In this document: in pieces, positions 36,301-49,710 of the stretch | Layout: the number at the start of each line of letters is the position of its first letter | Numbering within the stretch: the first letter of the stretch is position 1 | Origin: Caenorhabditis elegans | Lineage: Eukaryota; Nematoda; Chromadorea; Rhabditida; Rhabditidae | Direction of reading: 5' to 3' | DNA: 64,000 nt | Assembly: GCF_000002985.6 (NCBI RefSeq) | Contig: NC_003281.10 | Location: 7,378,001-7,442,000 of the forward strand | Translations under genes and position numbers: made by a program | The notes under the pieces: generated by a model | What the model was told of the DNA's origin: nothing | What the model saw: only the letters and a program-made list of their open reading frames with translations | The model's database searches: none

Positions 36301-38384
36301 AACAGAAGATTTTGAGAATTACTGCCTCCAGAAATTGATGATTTTCCCAATGATTTGTCTACAAAGGGCAACGAGAAGCACCCAATATTTAGAGAACAGA
36401 AGATTTTGAGAATTACTGCCTCCAGAAATTGATGATTTTCCCATTGATTTGTCTACAAGGGCATCAAAAGCACCCAATATTTAGAGAACAGAAGATTTTG
36501 AGAATTACTGCCTCCAGAAATTGATGATGTTCCCATTGATTTGTCTACATAGGGCATCGAAAAGCACCCAATATTTAGAGAACAGAAGATTTTGAGAATT
36601 ACTGCCTCCAGAAATTGATGATTTTCCCATTCATTTGTCTACATAGGGCATCGAAAAGCACCCAATATTTAGAGAACAGAAGATTTTGAGAATTACTGCC
36701 TCCAGAAATTGATGATTTTCCCATTCATTTGTCTACATAGGGCATCGAAAAGCACCCAATATTTAGAGAACAGAAGATTTTGAGAATTACTGCCTCCAGA
36801 AATTGATGATTTTCCCATTCATTTGTCTACATAGGGCATCGAAAAGCACCCAATATTTAGAGAACAGAAGATTTTGAGAATTACTGCCTCCAGAAATTGA
36901 TGATTTTCCCATTCATTTGTCTACAAAGGGCATCGAAAAGCACCCAATATTTAGAGACAGAAGATTTTGAGAAATACTGCCTCCAGAAATTGATGATTTT
37001 CCCATTGATTTGTCTACAAAGGGCATCGAAAAGCACCCAATATTTAGAGAACAGAAGATATTGAGAATTACTGCCTCCAGAAATTGATGATTTTCCCATT
37101 CATTTGTCTACATAGGGCATCGAAAAGCACCCAATATTTAGGGAACAGAAGATATTGAGAATTACTGCCTCCAGAAATTGATGATTTTCCCATTCATTTG
37201 TCTACATAGGGCATCGAAAAGCACCCAATATTTAGGGAACAGAAGATTTTGAGAAATACTGCCTCCAGAAATTGATGATTTTCCCATTGATTTGTCTATA
37301 TAAGGCATCGAAAAGCACCCAATATTTAGAGAACAGAAAATTTTGAGAATTACTGCCTCCAGAAATTGATGATTTGCCCATTGATTTGTCTACAAAGGGC
37401 ATCGAAAGCACCCAATATTTAGAGAACAGAAGATTTTGAGAATTACTGCCTCCAGAAATTGATGATTTTCCCATTGATTTGTCTACATAGGGCATCGAAA
37501 AGCACCCAATATTTAGAGAACAGATGATTTTGAGAATGACTGCCTCCAGAAATTGATGATTTTCCCATTGATTTGTCTACATAAGGCATCGAAAAGCACC
37601 CAATATTTAGAGAAATTCATTTGTCTACATAGGGCATCGAAAAGCACCCAATATTTAGAGAACAGAAGATTTTGAGAATTACTGCCTCCAGAAATTGATG
37701 ATTTTCCCATTGATTTGTCTACAAAGGGCATCGAAAAGCACCCAATATTTAGAGAACAGAAGATTTTGAGAATTACTGCCTCCAGAAATTGATGATTTTC
37801 CCATTGATTTGTCTACAAAGGGCATCGAAAAGCACCCAATATTTAGAGAACAGAAGATTTTGAGAATTACTGCCTCCAGAAATTGATGATTTTCCCATTC
37901 ATTTGTCTACATAGGGCATCGAAAAGCACCCAATATTTAGAGAACAGAAGATTTTGAGAATTACTGCCTCCAGAAATTGATGATTTTCCCATTGATTTGT
38001 CTACATAGGGCATCGAAAAGCACCCAATATTTAGAGAACAGAAGATTTTGAGAATTACTGCCTCCAGAAATTGATGATTTTCCCATTGATTTGTCTACAA
38101 AGGGCATCGAAAAGCACCCAATATTTAGAGAACAGAAGATTTTGAGAATTACTGCCTCCAGAAATTGATGATTTTCCCATTGATTTGTCTACATAGGGCA
38201 TCGAAAAGCACCCAATATTTAGAGAACAGAAGATTTTGAGAATTACTGCCTCCAGAAATTGATGATTTTCCCATTGATTTGTCTACATAAGGCATCGAAA
38301 AGCACCCAATATTTAGAGAACAGAAGATTTTGAGAATTACTGCCTTCAGAAATTGATGATTTTCCCATTGATTTGTCTACATAG

Positions 38385-39660
38385 GGCATCGAAAAGTACC
38401 CAATATTTAGAGAACAGAAGATTTTGAGAATTACTGCCTCCAGAAATTGATGATTTTCCCATTGATTTGTCTACAAAGGGCATCGAAAAGCACACAATAT
38501 TTAGAGAACAGAAGATTTTGAGAAATACTGCCTTCAGAAATTGATGATTTTCCCATTGATTTGTCTACATAGGGCATCGAAAAGTACCCAATATTTAGAG
38601 AACAGAAGATTTTGAGAAATACTGCCTTCAGAAATTGATGATTTTCCCATTGATTTGTCTACATAGGGCATCGAAAAGTACCCAATATTTAGAGAACAGA
38701 AGATTTTGAGAAATACTGCCTCCAGAAATTGATGATTTTCCCATTGATTTGTCTACAAAGGGCATCGAAAAGCACCCAATATTTAGAGAACAGAAGATTT
38801 TGAGAAATACTGCCTTCAGAAATTGATGATTTTCCCATTCATTTGTCTACATAGGGTATCGAAAAGCACCCAATATTTAGAAAAGAGAAGATTTTGAGAA
38901 ATACTGCCTCCAGAAATTGATGATTTTCCCATTGATTTGTCTACAAAGGGCATCGAAAAGCACCCAATATTTAGAGAACAGAAGATTTTGAGAAATACTG
39001 CCTTCAGAAATTGATGATTTTCCCATTGATTTGTCTACATAGGGCATCGAACAGCACCCAATATTTAGAGAAGAGAAGATTTTGAGAAATACTGCCTCCA
39101 GAAATTGATGATTTTCCCATTGATTTGTCTACAAAGGGCATCGAAAAGCACCCAATATTTAGAGAACAGAAGATTTTGAGAAATACTGCCTTCAGAAATT
39201 GATGATTTTCCCATTGATTTGTCTACATAGGGCATCGAAAAGTACCCAATATTTAGAGAACAGAAGATTTTGAGAAATACTGCCTTCAGAAATTGATGAT
39301 TTTCCCATTGATTTGTCTACATAGGGCATCGAAAAGTACCCAATATTTAGAGAACAGAAGATTTTGAGAAATACTGCCTCCAGAAATTGATGATTTTCCC
39401 ATTGATTTGTCTACATAGGGTATCGAAAAGTACCCAATATTTAGAGAACAGAAGATTTTGAGAAATACTGCCTCCAGAAATTGATGATTTTCCCATTGAT
39501 TTGTCTACATAGGGCATCGAAAAGTACCCAATATTTAGAGAACAGAAGATTTTGAGAAATACTGCCTCCAGAAATTGATGATTTTCCCATTGATTTGTCT
39601 ACATAGGGCATCGAAAAGTACCCAATATTTAGAGAACAGAAGATTTTGAGAAATACTGCC
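38385..39660. repeat. Satellite subfamily patch with AAGTACCC and GAGAAATACTGC
   Basis: About thirteen consecutive units are enriched for AAGTACCC in place of AAGCACCC (eight units) and for GAGAAATACTGC in place of GAGAATTACTGC (nearly all). The patch marks recent local homogenisation. The same variants reappear as smaller groups near 44.6-45.0, 53.7-54.8 and 58.0 kb. Confidence 0.75.
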
Positions 39661-42600
39661 TCCAGAAATTGATGATTTTCCCATTGATTTGTCTACAAAG
39701 GGCATCGAAAAGCACCCAATATTTAGAGAACAGAAGATTTTGAGAATTACTGCCTCCAGAAATTGATGATTTTCCCATTGATTTGTCTACAAAGGGCATC
39801 GAAAAGCACCCAATATTTAGAGAACAGAAGATTTTGAGAAATACTGCCTCCAGAAATTGATGATTTTCCCATTCATTTGTCTACATAAGGCATCGAAAAG
39901 CACCCAATATTTAGAGAACAGAAGATTTTGAGAATTACTGCCTCCAGAAATTGATGATTTTCCCATTGATTTGTCTACATAGGGCATCGAAAAGCACCCA
40001 ATATTTAGAGAACAGAAGATTTTGAGAATTACTGCCTCCAGAAATTGATGATTTTCCCATTCATTTGTCTACATAGGGCATCGAAAAGCACCCAATATTT
40101 AGAGAACAGAAGATTTTGAGAATTACTGCCTCCAGAAATTGATGATTTTCCCATTCATTTGTCTACATAAGGCATCGAAAAGCACCCAATATTTAGAGAA
40201 CAGAAGATTTTGAGAATTACTGCCTCCAGAAATTGATGATTTTCCCATTCATTTGTCTACATAGGGCATCGAAAAGCACCCAATATTTAGAGAACAGAAG
40301 ATTTTGAGAATTACTGCCTCCAGAAATTGATGATTTTCCCATTCATTTGTCTACAAAGGGCATCGAAAAGCACCCAATATTTAGAGAACAGAAGATTTTG
40401 AGAAATACTGCCTCCAGAAATTGATGATTTTCCCATTGATTTGTCTACAAAGGGCATCGAAAAGCACCCAATATTTAGAGAACAGAAGATTTTGAGAATT
40501 ACTGCCTCCAGAAATTGATGATTTTCCCATTGATTTGTCTACAAAGGGCATCGAAAAGCACCCAATATTTAGAGAACAGAAGATTTTGAGAATTACTGCC
40601 TCCAGAAATTGATGATTTTCCCATTCATTTGTCTACATAGGGCATCGAAAAGCACCCAATATTTAGAGAACAGAAGATTTTGAGAATTACTGCCTCCAGA
40701 AATTGATGATTTTCCCATTGATTTGTCTACATAGGGCATCGAAAAGCACCCAATATTTAGAGAACAGAAGATTTTGAGAATTACTGCCTCCAGAAATTGA
40801 TGATTTTCCCATTGATTTGTCTACATAGGGCATCGAAAAGCACCCAATATTTAGAGAACAGAAGATTTTGAGAATTACTGCCTCCAGAAATTGATGATTT
40901 TCCCATTGATTTGTCTACATAAGGCATCGAAAAGCACCCAATATTTAGAGAACAGAAGATTTTGAGAATTACTGCCTCCAGAAATTGATGATTTTCCCAT
41001 TCATTTGTCTACATAGGGCATCGAAAAGCACCCAATATTTAGAGAACAGAAGATTTTGAGAATTACTGCCTCCAGAAATTGATGATTTTCCCATTCATTT
41101 GTCTACATAGGGCATCGAAAAGCACCCAATATTTAGAGAACAGAAGATTTTGAGAATTACTGCCTCCAGAAATTGATGATTTTCCCATTGATTTGTCTAC
41201 AAAGGGCATCAAAAAGCACCCAATATTTAGAGAACAGAAGATTTTGAGAATTACTGCCTCCAGAAATTGATGATTTTCCCATTCATTTGTCTACATAGGG
41301 CATCGAAAAGCACCCAATATTTAGAGAACAGAAGATTTTGAGAATTACTGCCTCCAGAAATTGATGATTTTCCCATTGATTTGTCTACAAAGGGAATCGA
41401 AAAGCACCCAATATTTAGAGAACAGAAGATTTTGAGAATTACTGCCTCCAGAAATTGATGATTTTCCCATTGATTTGTCTACAAAGGACATCGAAAAGCA
41501 CCCAATATTTAGAGAACAGAAGATTTTGAGAATTACTGCCTCCAGAAAGTGATGATTTTCCCATTGATTTGTCTACATAAGGCATCGAAAAGCACCCAAT
41601 ATTTAGAGAACAGAAGATTTTGAGAATTACTGCCTCCAGAAATTGATGATTTTCCCATTCATTTGTCTACATAGGGCATCGAAAAGCACCCAATATTTAG
41701 AGAACAGAAGATTTTGAGAATTACTGCCTCCAGAAATTGATGATTTTCCCATTGATTTGTCTACAAAGGGAATCGAAAAGCACCCAATATTTAGAGAACA
41801 GAAGATTTTGAGAATTACTGCCTCCAGAAATTGATGATTTTCCCATTCATTTGTCTACATAGGGCATCGAAAAGCACCCAATATTTAGAGAACAGAAGAT
41901 TTTGAGAATTACTGCCTCCAGAAATTGATGATTTTCCCATTCATTTGTCTACAAAGGACATCGAAAAGCACCCAATATTTAGAGAACAGAAGATTTTGAG
42001 AATTACTGCCTCCAGAAAGTGATGATTTTCCCATTGATTTGTCTACATAAGGCATCGAAAAGCACCCAATATTTAGAGAACAGAAGATTTTGAGAATTAC
42101 TGCCTCCAGAAATTGATGATTTTCCCATTGATTTGTCTACATAGGGCATCGAAAAGCACCCAATATTTAGAGAACAGAAGATTTTGAGAATTACTGCCTC
42201 CAGAAATTGATGATTTTCCCATTCATTTGTCTACATAGGGCATCGAAAAGCACCCAATATTTAGAGAACAGAAGATTTTGAGAATTACTGCCTCCAGAAA
42301 TTGATGATTTTCCCATTGATTTGTCTACAAAGGGAATCGAAAAGCACCCAATATTTAGAGAACAGAAGATTTTGAGAATTACTGCCTCCAGAAATTGATG
42401 ATTTTCCCATTGATTTGTCTACATAGGGCATCGAAAAGCACCCAATATTTAGAGAACAGAAGATTTTGAGAAATACTGCCTCCAGAAATTGATGATTTTC
42501 CCATTCATTTGTCTACATAAGGCATCGAAAAGCACCCAATATTTAGAGAACAGAAGATTTTGAGAATTACTGCCTCCAGAAATTGATGATTTTCCCATTG

Positions 42601-44629
42601 ATTTGTCTACATAAGGCATCGAAAAGCACCCAATATTTAGAGAACAGAAGATTTTGAGAATTACTGCCTCCAGAAATTGATGATTTTCCCATTGATTTGT
42701 CTACATAAGGCATCGAAAAGCACCCAATATTTAGAGAACAGAAGATTTTGAGAATTACTGCCTCCAGAAATTGATGATTTTCCCATTGATTTGTCTACAT
42801 AGGGCATCGAAAAGCACCCAATATTTAGGGAACAGAAGATATTGAGAATTACTGCCTCCAGAAATTGATGATTTTCCCATTCATTTGTCTACATAGGGCA
42901 TCGAAAAGCACCCAATATTTAGAGAACAGAAGATTTTGAGAATTACTGCCTCCAGAAATTGATGATTTTCCCATTGATTTGTCTACATAAGGCATCGAAA
43001 AGCACCCAATATTTAGAGAACAGAAGATTTTGAGAATTACTGCCTCCAGAAATTGATGATTTTCCCATTGATTTGTCTACATAGGGCATCGAAAAGCACC
43101 CAATATTTAGAGAACAGAAGATTTTGAGAATTACTGCCTCCAGAAATTGATGATTTTCCCATTGATTTGTCTACATAGGGCATCAAAAAGCACCCAATAT
43201 TTAGAGAACAGAAGATTTTGAGAATTACTGCCTCCAGAAATTGATGATTTTCCCATTGATTTGTCTACATAGGGCATCGAAAAGCACCCAATATTTAGAG
43301 AACAGAAGATATTGAGAATTACTGCCTCCAGAAATTGATGATTTTCCCATTCATTTGTCTACATAGGGCATCGAAAAGCACCCAATATTTAGAGAACAGA
43401 AGATTTTGAGAATTACTGCCTCCAGAAATTGATGATTTTCCCATTGATTTGTCTACATAGGGCATCGAAAAGCACCCAATATTTAGAGAACAGAAGATAT
43501 TGAGAATTACTGCCTCCAGAAATTGATGATTTTCCCATTGATTTGTCTACATAAGGCATCGAAAAGCACCCAATATTTAGAGAACAGAAGATTTTGAGAA
43601 TTACTGCCTCCAGAAATTGATGATTTTCCCATTGATTTGTCTACAAAGGGCATCGAAAAGCACCCAATATTTAGAGAACAGAAGATTTTGAGAATTACTG
43701 CCTCCAGAAATTGATGATTTTCCCATTCATTTGTCTACATAGGGCATCGAAAAGCACCCAATATTTAGAGAACAGAAGATTTTGAGAATTACTGCCTCCA
43801 GAAATTGATGATTTTCCCATTGATTTGTCTACATAGGGCATCGAAAAGCACCCAATATTTAGAGAAATTCATTTGTCTACATAGGGCATCGAAAAGCACC
43901 CAATATTTAGAGAACAGAAGATTTTGAGAATTACTGCCTCCAGAAATTGATGATTTTCCCATTGATTTGTCTACATAGGGCATCGAAAAGCACCCAATAT
44001 TTAGAGAAGAGAAGATTTTGAGAATTACTGCCTTCAGAAATTGATGATTTTCCCATTGATTTGTCTACATAGGGCATCGAAAAGCACCCAATATTTAGAG
44101 AAGAGAAGATTTTTAGAAATACTGCCTTCAGAAATTGATGATTTTCCCATTGATTTGTCTACATAGGGCATCGAAAAGCACCCAATATTTAGAGAACAGA
44201 AGATTTTGAGAATTACTGCCTCCAGAAATTGATGATTTTCCCATTGATTTGTCTACATAGGGCATCGAAAAGCACCCAATATTTAGAGAACAGAAGATTT
44301 TGAGAATTACTGCCTCCAGAAATTGATGATTTTCCCATTGATTTGTCTACATAGGGCATCGAAAAGCACCCAATATTTAGAGAACAGAAGATTTTGAGAA
44401 TTACTGCCTCCAGAAATTGATGATTTTCCCATTCATTTGTCTACATAGGGCATCGAAAAGCACCCAATATTTAGAGAACAGAAGATTTTGAGAATTACTG
44501 CCTCCAGAAATTGATGATTTTCCCATTGATTTGTCTACAAAGGGAATCGAAAAGCACCCAATATTTAGAGAACAGAAGATTTTGAGAAATACTGCCTCCA
44601 GAAATTGATGATTTTCCCATTGATTTGTC

Positions 44630-44960
44630 TACATAGGGCATCGAAAAGTACCCAATATTTAGAGAACATAAGATTTTGAGAAATACTGCCTTCAGAAATT
44701 GATGATTTTCCCATTCATTTGTCTACATAGGGTATCGAAAAGCACCCAATATTTAGAGAACAGAAGATTTTGAGAAATACTGCCTCCAGAAATTGATGAT
44801 TTTCCCATTGATTTGTCTACAAAGGGCATCGAAAAGCACCCAATATTTAGAGAACAGAAGATTTTGAGAAATACTGCCTTCAGAAATTGATGATTTTCCT
44901 ATTGATTTGTCTACATAGGGCATCGAAAAGTACCCAATATTTAGAGAACAGAAGATTTTG
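44630..44960. repeat. Multi-unit haplotype block, copy 1
   Basis: Four consecutive units carry, in order, AGAACATAAG, GGGTATCG, an ordinary unit and TTTTCCTATTG. The same ordered set recurs at about 53.75 kb and 54.41 kb, and the first two markers recur near 58.05 kb, showing duplication of multi-unit segments. Confidence 0.8.
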
Positions 44961-47039
44961 AGAAATACTGCCTCCAGAAATTGATGATTTTCCCATTGAT
45001 TTGTCTACAAAGGGCATCGAAAAGCACCCAATATTTAGAGAACAGAAGATTTTGAGAATTACTGCCTCCAGAAATTGATGATTTTCCCATTGATTTGTCT
45101 ACATAGGGCATCGAAAAGCACCCAATATTTAGAGAAGAGAAGATTTTTAGAAATACTGCCTTCAGAAATTGATGATTTTCCCATTGATTTGTCTACATAG
45201 GGCATCGAAAAGCACCCAATATTTAGAGAAGAGAAGATTTTGAGAATTACTGCCTTCAGAAATTGATGATTTTCCCATTGATTTGTCTACATACATCGAA
45301 AAGTACCCAATATTTAGAGAAGAGAAGATTTTGAGAATTACTGCCTCCAGAAATTGATGATTTTCCCATTGATTTGTCTACATAGGGCATCGAAAAGCAC
45401 CCAATATTTAGAGAAGAGAAGATTTTGAGAATTACTGCCTCCAGAAATTGATGATTTTCCCATTGATTTGTCTACATAGGGCATCGAACAGCACCCAATA
45501 TTTAGAGAACAGAAGATTTTGAGAATTACTGCCTTCAGAAATTGATGATTTTCCCATTGATTTGTCTACAAAGGGCATCGAAAAGCACCCAATATTTAGA
45601 GAACAGAAGATTTTGAGAAATACTGCCTCCAGAAATTGATGATTTTCCCATTGATTTGTCTACATAAGGCATCGAAAAGCACCCAATATTTAGAGAACAG
45701 AAGATTTTGAGAATTACTGCCTCCAGAAATTGATGATTTTCCCATTGATTTGTCTACATAGGGCATCGAAAAGCACCCAATATTTAAAGAACAGAAGATT
45801 TTGAGAATTACTGCCTCCAGAAATTGATGATTTTCCCATTGATTTGTCTACATAGGGCATCGAAAAGCACCCAATATTTAGAGAACAGAAGATTTTGAGA
45901 ATTACTGCCTCCAGAAATTGATGATTTTCCCATTGATTTGTCTACATAGGGCATCGAAAAGCACCCAATATTTAGAGAACAGAAGATTTTGAGAATTACT
46001 GCCTCCAGAAATTGATGATTTTCCCATTGATTTGTCTACATAGGGCATCGAAAAGCACCCAATATTTAGAGAACAGAAGATTTTGAGAATTACTGCCTCC
46101 AGAAATTGATGATTTTCCCATTGATTTGTCTACAAAGGGCATCGAAAAGCACCCAATATTTAGAGAACAGAAGATTTTGAGAATTACTGCCTCCAGAAAT
46201 TGATGATTTTCCCATTCATTTGTCTACATAGGGCATCGAAAAGCACCCAATATTTAGAGAACAGAAGATTTTGAGAATTACTGCCTCCAGAAATTGATGA
46301 TTTTCCCATTCATTTGTCTACATAGGGCATCGAAAAGCACCCAATATTTAGAGAACAGAAGATTTTGAGAATTACTGCCTCCAGAAATTGATGATTTTCC
46401 CATTCATTTGTCTACATAGGGCATCGAAAAGCACCCAATATTTAGAGAACAGAAGATTTTGAGAATTACTGCCTCCAGAAATTGATGATTTTCCCATTGA
46501 TTTGTCTACATAGGGCATCGAAAAGCACCCAATATTTAGAGAACAGAAGATTTTGAGCATTACTGCCTCCAGAAATTGATGATTTTCCCATTCATTTGTC
46601 TACATAGGGCATCGAAAAGCACCCAATATTTAGAGAACAGAAGATTTTGAGAATTACTGCCTCCAGAAATTGATGATTTTCCCATTGATTTGTCTACATA
46701 AGGCATCGAAAAGCACCCAATATTTAGAGAAATTCATTTGTCTACAAAGGGCATCGAAAAGCACCCAATATTTAGAGAACAGAAGATTTTGAGAATTACT
46801 GCCTCCAGAAATTGATGATTTTCCCATTGATTTGTCTACAAAGGGCATCGAAAAGCACCCAATAATTAGAGAACAGAAGATTTTGAGAATTACTGCCTCC
46901 AGAAATTGATGATTTTCCCAATGATTTGTCTACATAGGGCATCGAAAAGCACCCAATATTTAGAGAACAGAAGATTTTGAGAATTACTGCCTCCAGAAAT
47001 TGATGATTTTCCCATTGATTTGTCTACAAAGGGCATCGA

Positions 47040-48320
47040 AAAGCACCCAATATTTAGAGAAGAGAAGATTTTGAGAAATACTGCTTTCAGAAATTGATGA
47101 TTTTCCCATTCATTTGCCTTCAAAGGGCATCGAAAAGCACCCAATATTTAGAGAAGAGAAGATTTTGAGAAATACTGCCTTCAGAAATTGATGATTTTCT
47201 CATTGATTTGTCTACAAAGGGCATCGAAAAGCACACAATATTTAGAGAAGAGAAGATTTTGAGAAATACTGCCTCCAGAAATTGACGATTTTCCCATTGA
47301 TTTGTCTACATAGGGCATCGAAAAGCACCCAATATTTAGAGAAGAGAAGATTTTGAGAAATACTGCCTTCAGAAATTGATGATTTTCCCATTGATTTGTC
47401 TACAAAGGGCATCGAAAAGCACCCAATATTTAGAGAAGAGAAGATTTCGAGAAATACTGCCTTCAGAAATTGATGATTTTCCCATTGATTTGTCTACATA
47501 GGGCATCGAAAAGCACACAATATTTAGAGAACAGAAGATTTTGAGAAATACCTCCTTCAGAAATTGATGATTTTCCCATTGATTTGTCTACAAAGGGCAT
47601 CGAAAAGTACCCAATATTTAGAGAACAGAAGATTTTGAGAAATACTGCCTCCAGAAATTGATGATTTTCCCATTCATTTGCCTTCAAAGGGCATCGAAAA
47701 GCACCCAATATTTAGAGAAGAGAAGATTTTGAGAAATACTGCCTCCAGAAATTGATGATTTTCCCATTCATTTGCCTTCAAAGGGCATCGAAAAGCACCC
47801 AATATTTAGAGAAGAGAAGATTTTGAGAAATACTGCCTTCAGAAATTGATGATTTTCCCATTCATTTGCCTTCAAAGGGCATCGAAAAGCACCCAATATT
47901 TAGAGAAGAGAAGATTTTGAGAAATACTGCCTTCAGAAATTGATGATTTTCCCATTGATTTGTCTACATAGGGCATCGAAAAGCACACAATATTTAGAGA
48001 ACAGAAGATTTTGAGAAATACTGCCTTCAGAAATTGATGATTTTCCCATTCATTTGCCTACAAAGGGCATCGAAAAGCACCCAATATTTAGAGAAGAGAA
48101 GATTTTGAGAAATACTGCTTTCAGAAATTGATGATTTTCCCATTCATTTGCCTTCAAAGGGCATCGAAAAGCACCCAATATTTAGAGAAGAGAAGATTTT
48201 GAGAAATACTGCCTTCAGTAATTGATGATTTTCCCATTCATTTGCCTTCAAAGGGCATCGAAAAGCACCCAATATTTAGAGAAGAGAAGATTTTGAGAAA
48301 TACTGCTCCAGAAATTGATG
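47040..48320. repeat. Diverged satellite block with CATTTGCCTTCAAAGG units
   Basis: Here nearly all units have AGAGAAGAGAAG and GAGAAATACTG, and about six have GCCTTCAAAGG (one GCCTACAAAGG) in place of GTCTACA. Sporadic extra changes (CTGCTTTCAG, CCTCCTTCAG, AATTGACG, a 1-bp deletion near 48305) make it the most diverged stretch of the array. Confidence 0.8.
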
Positions 48321-48929
48321 ATTTTCCCATTGATTTGTCTACATAGGGCATCGAAAAGTACCCAATATTTAGAGAACAGAAGATTTTGAGAAATACTGCC
48401 TCCAGAAATTGACGATTTTCCCATTGATTTGTCTACATAGGGCATCGAAAAGCACACAATATTTAGAGAACAGAAGATTTTGAGAAATACTGCCTTCAGA
48501 AATTGATGATTTTCCCATTGATTTGTCTACATAGGGCATCGAAAAGCACCCAATATTTAGAGAACAGAAGATTTTGAGAATTACTGCCTCCAGAAATTGA
48601 TGATTTTCCCATTCATTTGTCTACATAGGGCATCGAAAAGCACCCAATATTTAGTGAACAGAAGATTTTGAGAATTACTGCCTCCAGAAATTGATGATTT
48701 TCCCATTGATTTGTCTACATAGGGCATCGAGAAGCACCCAATATTTAGAGAACAGAAAATTTTGAGAATTACTGCCTCCAGACACTGATGATTTTCCCAT
48801 TGATTTGTCTACATAGGGCATCGAAAAGCACACAATATTTAGAGAAGAGAAGATTTTTAGAATTACTGCCTCCAGAAATTGATGATTTTCCCATTGATTT
48901 GTCTACATAGGGCATCGAAAAGCACCCAA

Positions 48930-49710
48930 TATTTAGAGAAGAGAAGATTTTTAGAAATACTGCCTTCAGAAATTGATGATTTTCCCATTGATTTGTCTAC
49001 ATAGGGCATCGAAAAGCACCCAATATTTAGAGAACAGAAGATTTTGAGAATTACTGCCTCCAGAAATTGATGATTTTCCCATTGATTTGTCTACATAGGG
49101 CATCGAAAAGCACCCAATATTTAGAGAACAGAAGATTTTTAGAAATACTGCCTTCAGAAATTGATGATTTTCCCATTGATTTGTCTACATAGGGCATCGA
49201 AAAGCACCCAATATTTAGAGAAGAGAAGATTTTGAGAATTACTGCCTTCAGAAATTGATGATTTTCCCATTGATTTGTCTACATAGGGCATCGAAAAGCA
49301 CCCAATATTTAGAGAAGAGAAGATTTTTAGAAATACTGCCTTCAGAAATTGATGATTTTCCCATTGATTTGTCTACATAGGGCATCGAAAAGCACCCAAT
49401 ATTTAGAGAAGAGAAGATTTTGAGAATTACTGCCTTCAGAAATTGATGATTTTCCCATTGATTTGTCTACATAGGGCATCGAAAAGCACCCAATATTTAG
49501 AGAAGAGAAGATTTTGAGAATTACTGCCTTCAGAAATTGATGATTTTCCCATTGATTTGTCTACATAGGGCATCGAAAAGCACCCAATATTTAGAGAAGA
49601 GAAGATTTTTAGAAATACTGCCTTCAGAAATTGATGATTTTCCCATTGATTTGTCTACATAGGGCATCGAAAAGCACCCAATATTTAGAGAAGAGAAGAT
49701 TTTGAGAATT
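48930..49710. repeat. 188-bp dimeric alternation within the satellite, copy 1
   Basis: Units ending ATTTTTAGAAATACTGCC alternate fairly regularly with units ending ATTTTGAGAATTACTGCC, giving a two-unit (188-bp) higher-order period. A second run lies at about 52.18-53.10 kb, and short runs occur near 32.83 and 44.11 kb. Confidence 0.65.
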
